57,637 nt of DNA, from contig NZ_SRKY01000007.1 in NCBI RefSeq assembly GCF_004803475.1, forward strand, positions 1-57,637. The letters run 5' to 3'. The notes below the pieces were generated by a model, which ran no database searches, was not told where the DNA came from, and saw only the letters and a list, made by a program, of their open reading frames with translations. Source of the stretch: Aliishimia ponticola. GTDB taxonomy: Bacteria; Pseudomonadota; Alphaproteobacteria; Rhodobacterales; Rhodobacteraceae. Shown here one piece after another: positions 1 through 7,616 of this stretch (position 1 is its first letter; every line of letters starts with the position of its first letter). A program made the translations under genes and the position numbers.

Positions 1-299
1 CAGCCCAGAAACGCTGCGGCACGTCCGCGGTTCGACCAGGATCGCGCGAGCAGCAAGGTCGCGAAGCCGTGCCGGTAATTGTGCGGCGTCATCCGCAGTT
101 CGATGGCGTGGCTGCATGATGTCAGCCACCGATAAAACAGCCTGCCGTCCAAGGGTGCTGCGGATTTCTCGGAGACAAAAAGATAAGGGGACATCGCGCA
201 TTTCTTCTGCTTACAAAAATCGGCGTTGCCATAATCGAATAGCGGTCGGATCGATTTCAGGTACCAGTCCAGCACAGCGAAACCCTCGTACTTGTCATC
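1..299. repeat. Terminal redundancy, copy 1 (circular wrap-around)
   Basis: The first 299 bases are identical to the last 299 (57339-57637). The duplicated stretch lies inside a single open reading frame that reads on without interruption when the ends are joined. This is what a circular replicon gives when it is linearised with overlap. The implied circle is 57,338 bp. Confidence 0.95.
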
Positions 300-1727
300 G
301 CGGATCGGAATGGATGGCAATTGGACGTACTCGCCCTTCATGTCCTTGCGGGCGACGAGCAATTCGTACCAGCGTTTTTGTCCATTGTTGCGCAGGCGCA
401 GGTTGGGGCTCACACCATGACTCTGCACGGCAAGCACGCTGCCTTTGCGAAGGCCCGCGCCCCGGATTTCCACCGCGGCGATAGCGGCACAGGTCCCGAA
501 TCTACGGGCTTTTCTTTTTTGACGTTGCGTCAACTGTTTGTCGGTAGAAAGGATGTTCTGTGCACGCTCTTGATAGAGGACGTGCTGACGCAGGAACGTT
601 TGGACGTTTTTGGGGTTTGCAATCAGGTTCTGACAGAACTCCTGCACCTTGGGCGCCATGGTCTTGCCTGCGGTGCGGCCTTCCTCCAGTTGCGCGTTGT
701 TATCGAGGTTGCCTTGCCATTCTTCGATATCCAATCCGTTGGCCTTGCCGATTTGCACAATGATGCGTGTGTAATCTCGCGCAGTACGGAGGGAGAAGGG
801 CGGCTTGGTTTCTGTCTTGCCGGTCCACAGCTGTAGCACTGGAAGTCGTGTCTCACAGGTGAACAGACGGTCGAGGCAGTTCAACGTGTCCAACTGCACA
901 CAGCCCAGATCCTCAGCTGACCGGGCAAGGGCAATCAACGCGCTCTGGTAAGTTTCGGCGGCTTCGTCCCCGAAGTTTTCCTTGCTTGACTGGGACACGT
1001 CGTCATAGGTGCTTTCGTCATAGCGGGCATTGTTCACCAATTCAGCGATCATCGCCCGCACGGTTTGCGGGACCAACGTACGGTCTGCCGGAATCAGGTA
1101 TGAAGGATCGTATCCAGTGGGCAGATGGTCGGCGACCTCGTCGATGACCTTTACCCGCGCCAGAGCACGCAGGGCCTTCGCGGCCTTTTCCCGCTCCATC
1201 GGCGGCAGGCCTTTGAGAAAAGCGGGTACAACCTCTGGCGTGAGGTCGGCGGGGTCATGGCCAGCCGCCCGCGCCGTGTCGGAAAACGCCATGATGGCGC
1301 CGACGCTTGCGGGGTGCACCGGCCCGGGACCTTTTTTCAGGTCATTGAGCAGGGCGAGAAGCGGCGTCCAGCCGTCGGTACGCGCGCGCAGCGCGGCCTT
1401 TGCGTCGATCTCGCCAGTGGTATGGCGGATCCTGCGGCGAACGACCTCACGCCATTTTTGATATGTGTCATGGGTGCTCCAGAACGCGCGCTCATGGCCG
1501 GGCAGTGGGGCCGCGCCAAGCTTTTTGACGGGCGGGAAATTTGCATCGAACCAGGCAAGCAGATCGCCGCCGAAGGTCGAGAGCGGCGCGTCGAAGAACT
1601 CCGCGACCCTGGCGACACGATTGCGTTCGGTCGGGTCCTGGGTCTCGTCGAAGACCGTCTGCATCGTGTCGATGCGTTTTGCCTTGCCCTGGATCGCAGC
1701 GGCAACGGCGTTGGAAAAAGAGATCAT
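1..1727 (-). CDS. Tyrosine recombinase/integrase, main part (C-terminus continues at 57338-57239)
   Basis: Site-specific DNA recombinase of the tyrosine (phage integrase) family. The frame starts at ATG 1727 and stays open to base 1. Across the circle junction it continues to a stop at 57239-57241, giving 608 residues. The C-terminal third carries the catalytic set: Arg in GAGLRKGS (about residue 427), HxxR in PHNYRHGFAT (H549, R552) and the nucleophile Tyr in LEQYYAW (Y584 or Y585). The first 400 residues are helical and match no domain I can name, which makes the protein longer than the usual 300-400 residues. Its stop overlaps the start of the next recombinase gene by ATGA, so the two are translated as a pair. 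Target and function (plasmid dimer resolution or integration) cannot be read from the sequence. Confidence 0.85.
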   Translation of the reverse strand, partial: MISFSNAVAAAIQGKAKRIDTMQTVFDETQDPTERNRVARVAEFFDAPLSTFGGDLLAWFDANFPPVKKLGAAPLPGHERAFWSTHDTYQKWREVVRRRIRHTTGEIDAKAALRARTDGWTPLLALLNDLKKGPGPVHPASVGAIMAFSDTARAAGHDPADLTPEVVPAFLKGLPPMEREKAAKALRALARVKVIDEVADHLPTGYDPSYLIPADRTLVPQTVRAMIAELVNNARYDESTYDDVSQSSKENFGDEAAETYQSALIALARSAEDLGCVQLDTLNCLDRLFTCETRLPVLQLWTGKTETKPPFSLRTARDYTRIIVQIGKANGLDIEEWQGNLDNNAQLEEGRTAGKTMAPKVQEFCQNLIANPKNVQTFLRQHVLYQERAQNILSTDKQLTQRQKRKARRFGTCAAIAAVEIRGAGLRKGSVLAVQSHGVSPNLRLRNNGQKRWYELLVARKDMKGEYVQLPSIPIRDDKYEGFAVLDWYLKSIRPLFDYGNADFCKQKKCAMSPYLFVSEKSAAPLDGRLFYRWLTSCSHAIELRMTPHNYRHGFATLLLARSWSNRGRAAAFLG

Positions 1728-1756
1728 GGAGTGTCCTTTCATATTCATGTGTTGAG

Positions 1757-1798
1757 AAGGAAGTTGGCTGGTTTGTGTGCGCCCGAAGCGATTTTGTG
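1757..1798. promoter_or_regulatory. Copy A of a 41-bp conserved upstream element
   Basis: This stretch matches 4934-4974 along its length: both begin AAGGA-GTTGGC and end CCGAAGCGATTT-GTG, with a less conserved middle. Copy A lies 29 bp upstream of the recombinase ATG (1727). Both copies sit upstream of minus-strand genes, which suggests a shared promoter or operator. No binding protein is known. Confidence 0.45.
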
Positions 1799-1834
1799 CG
1801 TCGGAGGCGGAAAAAATGGTGACTTAACGGTGCC

Positions 1835-2641
1835 TTATGTGTCCGAGAGTTTCGCCTCGGCGCAGACCGTGTGCGCGCGATCGCCTCTGTGTGCATCAGG
1901 GCCGGACTGCGTGCGGTCGGGCGCCGCCTGAGCATGGCCCGTGGACCGCTGGATGGCGCGTTTGAACAGCGGCGCGCCGGCCACAGCCGGACCTGCCGTC
2001 GCGGGTCTCGCGGCGGTCAGCGGGGCAGGGGCCTCGGGCGTTTGGGTTGCCGGGGCAGGGCGGCTGTTGAGCTGTTCGGACAGGCGCGCTTTCACATCGG
2101 CGATGACAAAGTGAATGCTGCCCCGAACGATGACATGCGCGGGGAGGTTGGACTTGTCGGCGAGCACGGCTGAAATCTTCGCCTCCGACACTCCGAGGTG
2201 CCGAGCGAGGCGCGAGGCAGGCACGGCATGGTCAGATGCAATCTCGATCGGATGCCAGTCGTTTCTCGGGCTCGAGAGCATCTGGTGCACCTGCGCGCGC
2301 AGCAGCATGTGTCGTTTCGGTCCGAAGACGAACATAGGCGGGTAGGGGTTGGATGTCCGGCGCAGCTCGGCATGCAGCACGTCCACACTGGTCCCGATCA
2401 TGTTCGCGACGCGACTTGTCCGGATCAGACCGGCACCCAGCGTGTCCTCGTCCTCTTGATCATCCGGGGTCATGCCGAGCAGACCCGCATAGATCCGGAT
2501 CATTGGATAGCGTTTGCCGAGCGGCATCACGCCGAGGCGCGTCAGGACGGGACCAATTGTGTTGCGCGAGAAGGTCGACCAGCGTGCCAACTCATCTTTG
2601 GTAGCCGGGTGGAATTTCTTGAAGGGTGTGAAGTCTGACAT
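1835..2641 (-). CDS. Putative DNA-binding protein upstream of the recombinase operon
   Basis: Protein of 268 residues that I do not recognise as a named family. The middle reads like helix-turn-helix segments, for example VPASRLARHLGVSEAKIS (about residues 143-160). The last 80 residues are Ala/Pro-rich and probably disordered. It is transcribed toward the two tyrosine recombinases, with about 107 bp between its stop and the next ATG. A role as regulator or directionality factor for the recombinases is an inference from position only. On its far side lies the 2642-3289 regulatory gap with the 21-bp repeats. Confidence 0.65.
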   Translation of the reverse strand: MSDFTPFKKFHPATKDELARWSTFSRNTIGPVLTRLGVMPLGKRYPMIRIYAGLLGMTPDDQEDEDTLGAGLIRTSRVANMIGTSVDVLHAELRRTSNPYPPMFVFGPKRHMLLRAQVHQMLSSPRNDWHPIEIASDHAVPASRLARHLGVSEAKISAVLADKSNLPAHVIVRGSIHFVIADVKARLSEQLNSRPAPATQTPEAPAPLTAARPATAGPAVAGAPLFKRAIQRSTGHAQAAPDRTQSGPDAHRGDRAHTVCAEAKLSDT

Positions 2642-3289
2642 TTCGCATCTCCTGTTGAAGCGGAGATGGGTGCAGGCCTGTCAGCTCGGAAAACTTTTCT
2701 TGTGGGCGCATCGCAAACCCGGCAATGCAGCCTGCGCCGTCAAGTCTCGGCCCAGGGCAACCTGATAGTCAGGTCGCCGTTTGCGGCGATGAAACAGACA
2801 TGGGCTCCCGGAAAGCAAAGCCAAGCGGAGCCGCCTGGTTCAACATCCCGGCCGGCCGCCAAGGCCAGACAGAATCCAACACTCCCCGTCGCATCGCGAC
2901 ATTTTCAAAAGGTTCTCTTCTTTCTCTTTTTTCAGATAGGCGTTCATCTATTAATATCAGATAGTTAAACGTTCTCGGTCGCTTTTGTTCGGGTGCAGGT
3001 CGCTCTGGTTCGGACCTCGGTCGCTTTCGTTCGGAGCCGGGTCGCCTTGCTTCGGATACCGGTCGCTTTGCCCCGGAGGAGTCGCGCCGCATGGACCGCC
3101 GAGACTTTTTTCCAGGCGTCTTTCCTGTGAAAGGGGGGATGGTGTTCAGGCGCGTGCAATTGCGATTGTTCAAATGCGGTTTTGTTTTCCTCGGACCGGT
3201 CATCATCTGTTTGCTTCTGGCCGCGAAAACGTGCGGATCAACCGTCCGACCACCCAGCCGACCATCCGGCCAGCCGAAGGGCTATGATC
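2642..3289. other. Intergenic region holding the 21-bp repeat array
   Basis: This 648-bp gap separates a minus-strand DNA-binding gene from the plus-strand kfrA-like gene. It contains an AT-rich stretch (about 2895-2970) and five 21-bp direct repeats (2977-3081). I see no convincing gene. The short frames on both strands owe their openness to the repeats. Confidence 0.6.
2977..3081. repeat. Five tandem 21-bp direct repeats
   Basis: Units begin at 2977, 2998, 3019, 3040 and 3061, an exact 21-bp period equal to two helical turns. Each begins GGTCGC and contains TTCGG or a close variant (consensus GGTCGCTTTNGTTCGGANCC). All copies would face the same side of the helix, as expected for an array bound cooperatively by one protein. 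It lies about 210 bp upstream of a kfrA-like gene. KfrA proteins are known to bind direct repeats in their own promoters, so this is a candidate KfrA operator. An alternative is a second set of replication iterons. Confidence 0.8.
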
Positions 3290-3913
3290 ATGGCGTCTAA
3301 CGCAAACATGGCGATAACCGAAGACGAAATCCGCGCCGCTGCGCAGACTTTGAAGACACAAAATTCAACAGGGGACTGGCCGTCTGCGCGTGCCGTGCGC
3401 AGTCATCTGGGCGCTGGCGATCGGACGCGCATCAGCCGTGTCCTGAGTGAGTTGCAAGAGCAGGAGTCCGCCATGCGATCGGCGCGATCACGGGATTTTG
3501 CGTTGCCAGAAAGTGTGATGGACGCAGTGTTTGGGGCGGTGTCGCGCGCGGTCGATGACTTGACTGCCGCTTCGCGGGCCGAAACACGCGATCTACGGGA
3601 TGAACTTGCGCGGCTCTCAGCCCAGCAGCGCAAACTGGAGGCTGATGCGTCGTCTGACATGGAGGAGGTCGAGTCAGAACTCGCAGCAGCGGAGGTGCGC
3701 GTTTTGGACGCCGAGCGCAAGGCCGGGCAGGCGCTGGCGGAACGTGACGCGGCCCTGGAAAGGGCCCGGACGGCCGAGATCCGCCTCGAAGCTTACCTGG
3801 AATGCATGCATGTTCTTAGGCGAGAACCGCGCCGAACCTCTGACAATGGCGGTGACTGGATTGCCGATGAGGACAGCGCGGACACCGGTTCTGGGCCGGC
3901 CACCGTCGCGTGA
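3290..3913 (+). CDS. KfrA-like plasmid DNA-binding coiled-coil protein
   Basis: Protein of 207 residues. The N-terminal 60 residues resemble the KfrA_N fold (plasmid DNA-binding, winged helix), including the segment WPSARAVRSHLGAGDRTRIS. Residues from about 85 to 180 form a long charged coiled coil rich in Glu, Arg and Ala. KfrA proteins form filament-like assemblies, repress their own promoter and help plasmid maintenance. I chose ATG 3290 because GAAGGG at 3276-3281 is 8 bases upstream. An in-frame ATG at 3284 is the alternative. The 21-bp repeat array upstream is its likely binding site. Confidence 0.75.
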   Translation: MASNANMAITEDEIRAAAQTLKTQNSTGDWPSARAVRSHLGAGDRTRISRVLSELQEQESAMRSARSRDFALPESVMDAVFGAVSRAVDDLTAASRAETRDLRDELARLSAQQRKLEADASSDMEEVESELAAAEVRVLDAERKAGQALAERDAALERARTAEIRLEAYLECMHVLRREPRRTSDNGGDWIADEDSADTGSGPATVA

Positions 3914-4018
3914 CGCGACGACGGGGTGCGCCACGCCAACGATACTGGCGGAAACGTCAATGAGCCGCACGGCGCGGTCACGCATGCGGCTCACTCCTTT
4001 CGGTCTGTCTGTCAGTCG

Positions 4019-4435
4019 TTAACCGGTCGCGAGTTGGTCCCGACGGCGGCTCAGCGCGGCTTCGGTTTCCAGCGCATGGTTCACCCACGCCGCGTTTGCG
4101 ATGTAGCGGTCGAGACTGCGCTCGATGTCGGAATATTCTCGGCTAAGCTCGGTCCCGCCCAGCCAGATCAGATCGCCTTCGTCGCTGCGGGCGGGCAGGG
4201 GTGCCCCGCCAACGCTGTCGATGTCCCGTAACAGGCGGTCCTGGATCTCGTTTGCATGCTGGAGCGTCGCCGGCGCAAACAGACCGTGCTCGCGGGTTTC
4301 GCGGAACAGCCGGTCGAAGCTATTGCGGGTCGAGAAGGTCAGGCGGTCGCGCGCATGGCGCAGCAGCTCCTGCAAGTGCCCAAGCTCGAGGCTGGCTTGC
4401 AGGGCGATGTCGTCGAGGTCGTGTCGCAAGGTCAT
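4019..4435 (-). CDS. Hypothetical protein
   Basis: Protein of 138 residues with no family I recognise, mostly predicted helical and charged, and without signal peptide or membrane segment. The start at ATG 4435 is supported by AGGAG about 7 bases upstream. A longer frame to 4510 would run through the hairpin at 4466-4494 and is less likely. It follows the gene at 4503-4841 on the same strand and may be in the same transcript, with the hairpin between them. It is convergent with the kfrA-like gene. Confidence 0.55.
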   Translation of the reverse strand: MTLRHDLDDIALQASLELGHLQELLRHARDRLTFSTRNSFDRLFRETREHGLFAPATLQHANEIQDRLLRDIDSVGGAPLPARSDEGDLIWLGGTELSREYSDIERSLDRYIANAAWVNHALETEAALSRRRDQLATG

Positions 4436-4465
4436 TTCGCTCTCCTGTCGTTGCGAAGGGTAGGG

Positions 4466-4494
4466 GGCACGCTGCGTCCGAACCGCAGCGTGCC
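4466..4494 (-). terminator. Hairpin between two small genes
   Basis: Perfect 11-bp stem GGCACGCTGCG / CGCAGCGTGCC with a 7-base loop, just after the stop of the upstream gene at 4503. There is no clear T-run on the minus strand, so it may act as an attenuator or an mRNA-stabilising hairpin instead of a full terminator. Confidence 0.55.
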
Positions 4495-4502
4495 GTTTGC
4501 GC

Positions 4503-4841
4503 TCAGCCAACGGTGGCTTTTGCCCGAGCGTCGCGCAGGCCGTCGAGCAAAGCGCAGATGTCCGCGACCGCGGGGGAGGCCGGATCGATCATCGCGAAGT
4601 GCATGGCTTCTACACGCGTGTCATCATGGACGTGGCGCAGACCCAGCAGGTCCTCGAGCGCATCGAGTTCACGGTTCAGGCGGCGCGACAGTTCGGGTGC
4701 GGAGAGTGCATCGTCGATGAGACGTCGGAACCGCTTCTGTGCGGCTTGGCCGCCGAGCAGGGCGGTTGCACACTCGAACGCAGCGTAGTTCGACAGGAGG
4801 TATTCGACGGTGGGTATGGAAGAGAACATGTCTCTGGGCAT
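4503..4841 (-). CDS. Hypothetical protein
   Basis: Protein of 112 residues, soluble and helical, unrecognised. The ATG at 4841 has AAGGAG about 9 bases upstream. The gene follows the 761-residue recombinase-like gene on the same strand, separated by about 260 bp that hold copy B of the 41-bp element. Nothing in the sequence shows a function. Confidence 0.6.
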   Translation of the reverse strand: MPRDMFSSIPTVEYLLSNYAAFECATALLGGQAAQKRFRRLIDDALSAPELSRRLNRELDALEDLLGLRHVHDDTRVEAMHFAMIDPASPAVADICALLDGLRDARAKATVG

Positions 4842-4933
4842 GGCGGCAGGCTCCTTGTTTGCCGGGTTGTGGTGCCGGGATGTCTCTGTCCGGCTTCAAA
4901 TGCCTGGCGCGGTGCCCGTCCGCGTCTTGCAAC

Positions 4934-4974
4934 AAGGATGTTGGCCAGTTGGTTCTGGGCCGAAGCGATTTGTG
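4934..4974. promoter_or_regulatory. Copy B of the 41-bp conserved upstream element
   Basis: Diverged duplicate of 1757-1798. The CCGAAGCGATTT-GTG block is the best preserved part. It lies 93 bp upstream of the ATG at 4841. The surrounding gap 4842-5101 holds no gene that I can support. Confidence 0.45.
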
Positions 4975-5101
4975 AAAAAACTTTTGGGTCACGATTGGCG
5001 CGACCGCGCCGTCATCAACGTGGTCGCCCCGTAACAAGACAACCAAGTCCTATTTTCGATCCGGAATGCACCCGACCACTGATCCTGGCGCTTGCGTACT
5101 T

Positions 5102-7387
5102 CTATCGGGTGAGGTCCTGGCTCAGCCGCCAATCGCGGATCCGGTCGATATGCAAGGCTGCGTTCTGGCGTCCGATGAGTGTTTGCAGCTCTCGCACGCG
5201 ACCGAGGGATGCGTCCGAGAAAAGCTCAGCGCAAGTCGGGTTGTCGCCGCGGGCGTAGAGACCCAGGTGGCGCAGAGCCCGCCAGACGAAGTGCGCGGCT
5301 TCCAGGATTTGCTTGTCGACGCCGCACAGGGCGGCGTCGATGCCCCTCGGCAACGGAAATTCCGCTTGTTTGAGCCGCTCGCCGATGACCGGCATAGGCC
5401 CGAGTCGGCCAGGCGGCAGCAGACCTGATGCAGCGATCTCTGGTATGTCGTTCAGAGCGTCGAACAACGCGACAGCGCGAGACCAGGCGCGGCGTAGGTC
5501 TGGACGCAGGCCGCGCTCATGGACCCACGCCCACTCGCGATCAAGGTGCCACGGCTCAAGTCCGTCAGCTACGGCAACCCGGGCAAGTCGGTCTACGGGA
5601 TTCTGTTCGCGCGCGACGCCGGTCTGAACAACGAGTGCCTCGAGCGTGGTCCAGCCTGCTGTCTTGTTTTGACCCACACGGGTCGCGAGACGGGCAATCG
5701 CGGTGCGATAGATCTCCATCTGCGCGGGATATCGCGCCATCGCTTCGTTCAAAAGATGCTGCCAGGGGATACACGTCAATTCCGCATCGAAGACTGCCCG
5801 GTTCGGCGCAAGCGTGTAGAGTTTGCGGACCGCCACGAGCAGCGCTTTGACACTGTGGGTCGTGTAGCCGCCGGATTTTGCAAATTCTCGCAGCGCGGCC
5901 TCGAGTGCGTCCGGAAGATCAAGATTTTCGCCTTTCCGGGCGTCGGGCAAGGCACCAATGGCCGGGCTTGGTAGAATGTCCGGCATGTGATCGCGCAGGA
6001 TATCGAGAGCTTCGAGACCAAGGCGGCCGCGTGTGCTTTGACCGCGTTGTCGTGCGGCAGCATGTAGGGCAGGAGCATTCGCTTGGGTGATCTCGCCCGG
6101 CGCCAGCGCGGGTTCCTGCGAAAGCGCGATGGTTTTAATGAGTGCAAGCCCCTTGCGATCGACATGTCGCAAGGAAAGGTCGCGTTCGCGTTTCAGTAGC
6201 AGGGACCAAGGGCAGGGGGCATGTAGATGCTGCTGGAAGGCCGCGATCATCGCATGGTCGGACGCGCGCTGCTCTTCGTTCAGATCCGGATTTGCCGCAT
6301 CGAACAGGGCGCGGATATCATCCGGCAGCGCTTCACCGCGCAAGCCTGCTTTGTCCCACGTGTTCGCCAGGCGGTTGCGCAGCTGCCTGATCCGTTGCTG
6401 GCCGACACGATGCGCGGCAGCAAATTCCGCGAGAGCCGTTGACAGTGCTTTAGGCAGGGATGGAAGTTTGCGCGGTGCAGGTTTGGGTCGCTTTAGAGAT
6501 TTTGGGGCGCGTGGTTTGCATGTGATGTCGGGGGCTTCGAAGCCAACGGGTATGCCGGAAGGATTTGCGGCCCGGATCAACGCGACCACGGTGTGCAGAT
6601 ACTTGCTGGCAATGCCCTGGGAGTACTGTTTGGCGAGGTGAGTGTGAAAGGCCCGCGCTTGCGCTTCGGTGATCGCGAGTTGATTGGCAGGCATCCCGAG
6701 GTCGACGAGTCCGAAGTCGACGGCCAACTCGTAAGCTCGTCGCGCGCAACGGGCATGGCTCGCGCTCAAGGTGTTGGCGGAGGTGGCCAGATCTTCAGGC
6801 AAGTCCAAGTGAAGCATGGAGCCATTGCGATACGTTGGGAACGCACCGATCGGCGTCCAATCAAGGAAGCCCGCGGCGATGACGCGTTCGTCCCGTCTGA
6901 TCTGGTCGAAAAGGGCGAAGACACGGCGAAACTGAGAGCGCTCAAGGCCTTGCAGGTGGCGATCGACCGCAAGCGCATCCGCGCGTGTAATGTCCCGCGG
7001 CAGCTTTTCCGGGAAATGGGCTTCAAGAATTCGGCGATTGATCCCCGGCGCGTTCAGGGATTTGGCCACAGCGTTCAGCAATGGGTAGGGATCGGACCAT
7101 AAACCCGCGAGCCTGCACTGCCGGAACAGGGCTTTGCGACAGCGCTTGTATAACTCGAGGTCCCCGAAAACGGACAGATGGTGGGCGTCAGGCTGTTCGG
7201 GAAATTCCGCGGCGAAATTGGCCTCGCAACGGATGATCTCGGGGTAGTGCATACGCATCGCACCGACAGCTTTGGCCGCCAAGTCGAGGATGGCGAGGGT
7301 CGGTCTGGGCGCGGTACACATGACCGTGCCGTTGGCAATTCCGCTTCTGAGGTCTGCGAGCGTTCTGGGAATCAACTGCTTTGACAT
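5102..7387 (-). CDS. Large recombinase-like protein without a visible catalytic domain
   Basis: Protein of 761 residues. Several stretches read like the helical, SAM-like core-binding domain of tyrosine recombinases, for example around residues 195-300 (ATSANTLSASHARCARRAYE and following) and again near 480-570 and 600-690. I cannot find the HxxR...Tyr catalytic box. The C-terminus ends in a helical region. Length and composition are far from a normal integrase. It may be an accessory DNA-binding partner of the recombinase pair at 55.9-1.7 kb or an unrelated helical protein. No clear ribosome binding site precedes the ATG at 7387, so the start is uncertain. I am confident it is coding, not of its function. 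Confidence 0.7.
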   Translation of the reverse strand: MSKQLIPRTLADLRSGIANGTVMCTAPRPTLAILDLAAKAVGAMRMHYPEIIRCEANFAAEFPEQPDAHHLSVFGDLELYKRCRKALFRQCRLAGLWSDPYPLLNAVAKSLNAPGINRRILEAHFPEKLPRDITRADALAVDRHLQGLERSQFRRVFALFDQIRRDERVIAAGFLDWTPIGAFPTYRNGSMLHLDLPEDLATSANTLSASHARCARRAYELAVDFGLVDLGMPANQLAITEAQARAFHTHLAKQYSQGIASKYLHTVVALIRAANPSGIPVGFEAPDITCKPRAPKSLKRPKPAPRKLPSLPKALSTALAEFAAAHRVGQQRIRQLRNRLANTWDKAGLRGEALPDDIRALFDAANPDLNEEQRASDHAMIAAFQQHLHAPCPWSLLLKRERDLSLRHVDRKGLALIKTIALSQEPALAPGEITQANAPALHAAARQRGQSTRGRLGLEALDILRDHMPDILPSPAIGALPDARKGENLDLPDALEAALREFAKSGGYTTHSVKALLVAVRKLYTLAPNRAVFDAELTCIPWQHLLNEAMARYPAQMEIYRTAIARLATRVGQNKTAGWTTLEALVVQTGVAREQNPVDRLARVAVADGLEPWHLDREWAWVHERGLRPDLRRAWSRAVALFDALNDIPEIAASGLLPPGRLGPMPVIGERLKQAEFPLPRGIDAALCGVDKQILEAAHFVWRALRHLGLYARGDNPTCAELFSDASLGRVRELQTLIGRQNAALHIDRIRDWRLSQDLTR

Positions 7388-7616
7388 GGGAAATCGGTTC
7401 GCTGGATTGGTTAGTGGTGCATTGCGGCGCGCGTCACCGGCGGTTGCACGCTGCGCAGCCGGGAGCTGACGAGGACATTGGCCGCTTCATGCGAAAGCGA
7501 AATTTTCTGGGGCCGCTGAGGTCGAACCTGAAAGGGTAGGGTGCCAACTTGCTTGCATGCAGAACATGCCGCGATACTCTCTGGTTGAAAGCTATTGTTG
7601 TCGCGAGGTAATTTTG

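Noticed and set aside
1-299. Terminal direct repeat as an attachment site or transposon end
   Set aside because: The repeat is exact and lies within one gene that is complete when the ends are joined. Circular overlap is the simpler reading.
2977-3081. CRISPR array
   Set aside because: The repeats are directly adjacent without spacers, only 21 bp long, and no cas gene is present.
2769-3206. A 145-codon minus-strand frame with seven-residue repeats
   Set aside because: The repeats in the peptide are only the 21-bp DNA repeats read in frame; several frames are open here for the same reason, and no ribosome binding site or known domain supports a gene.
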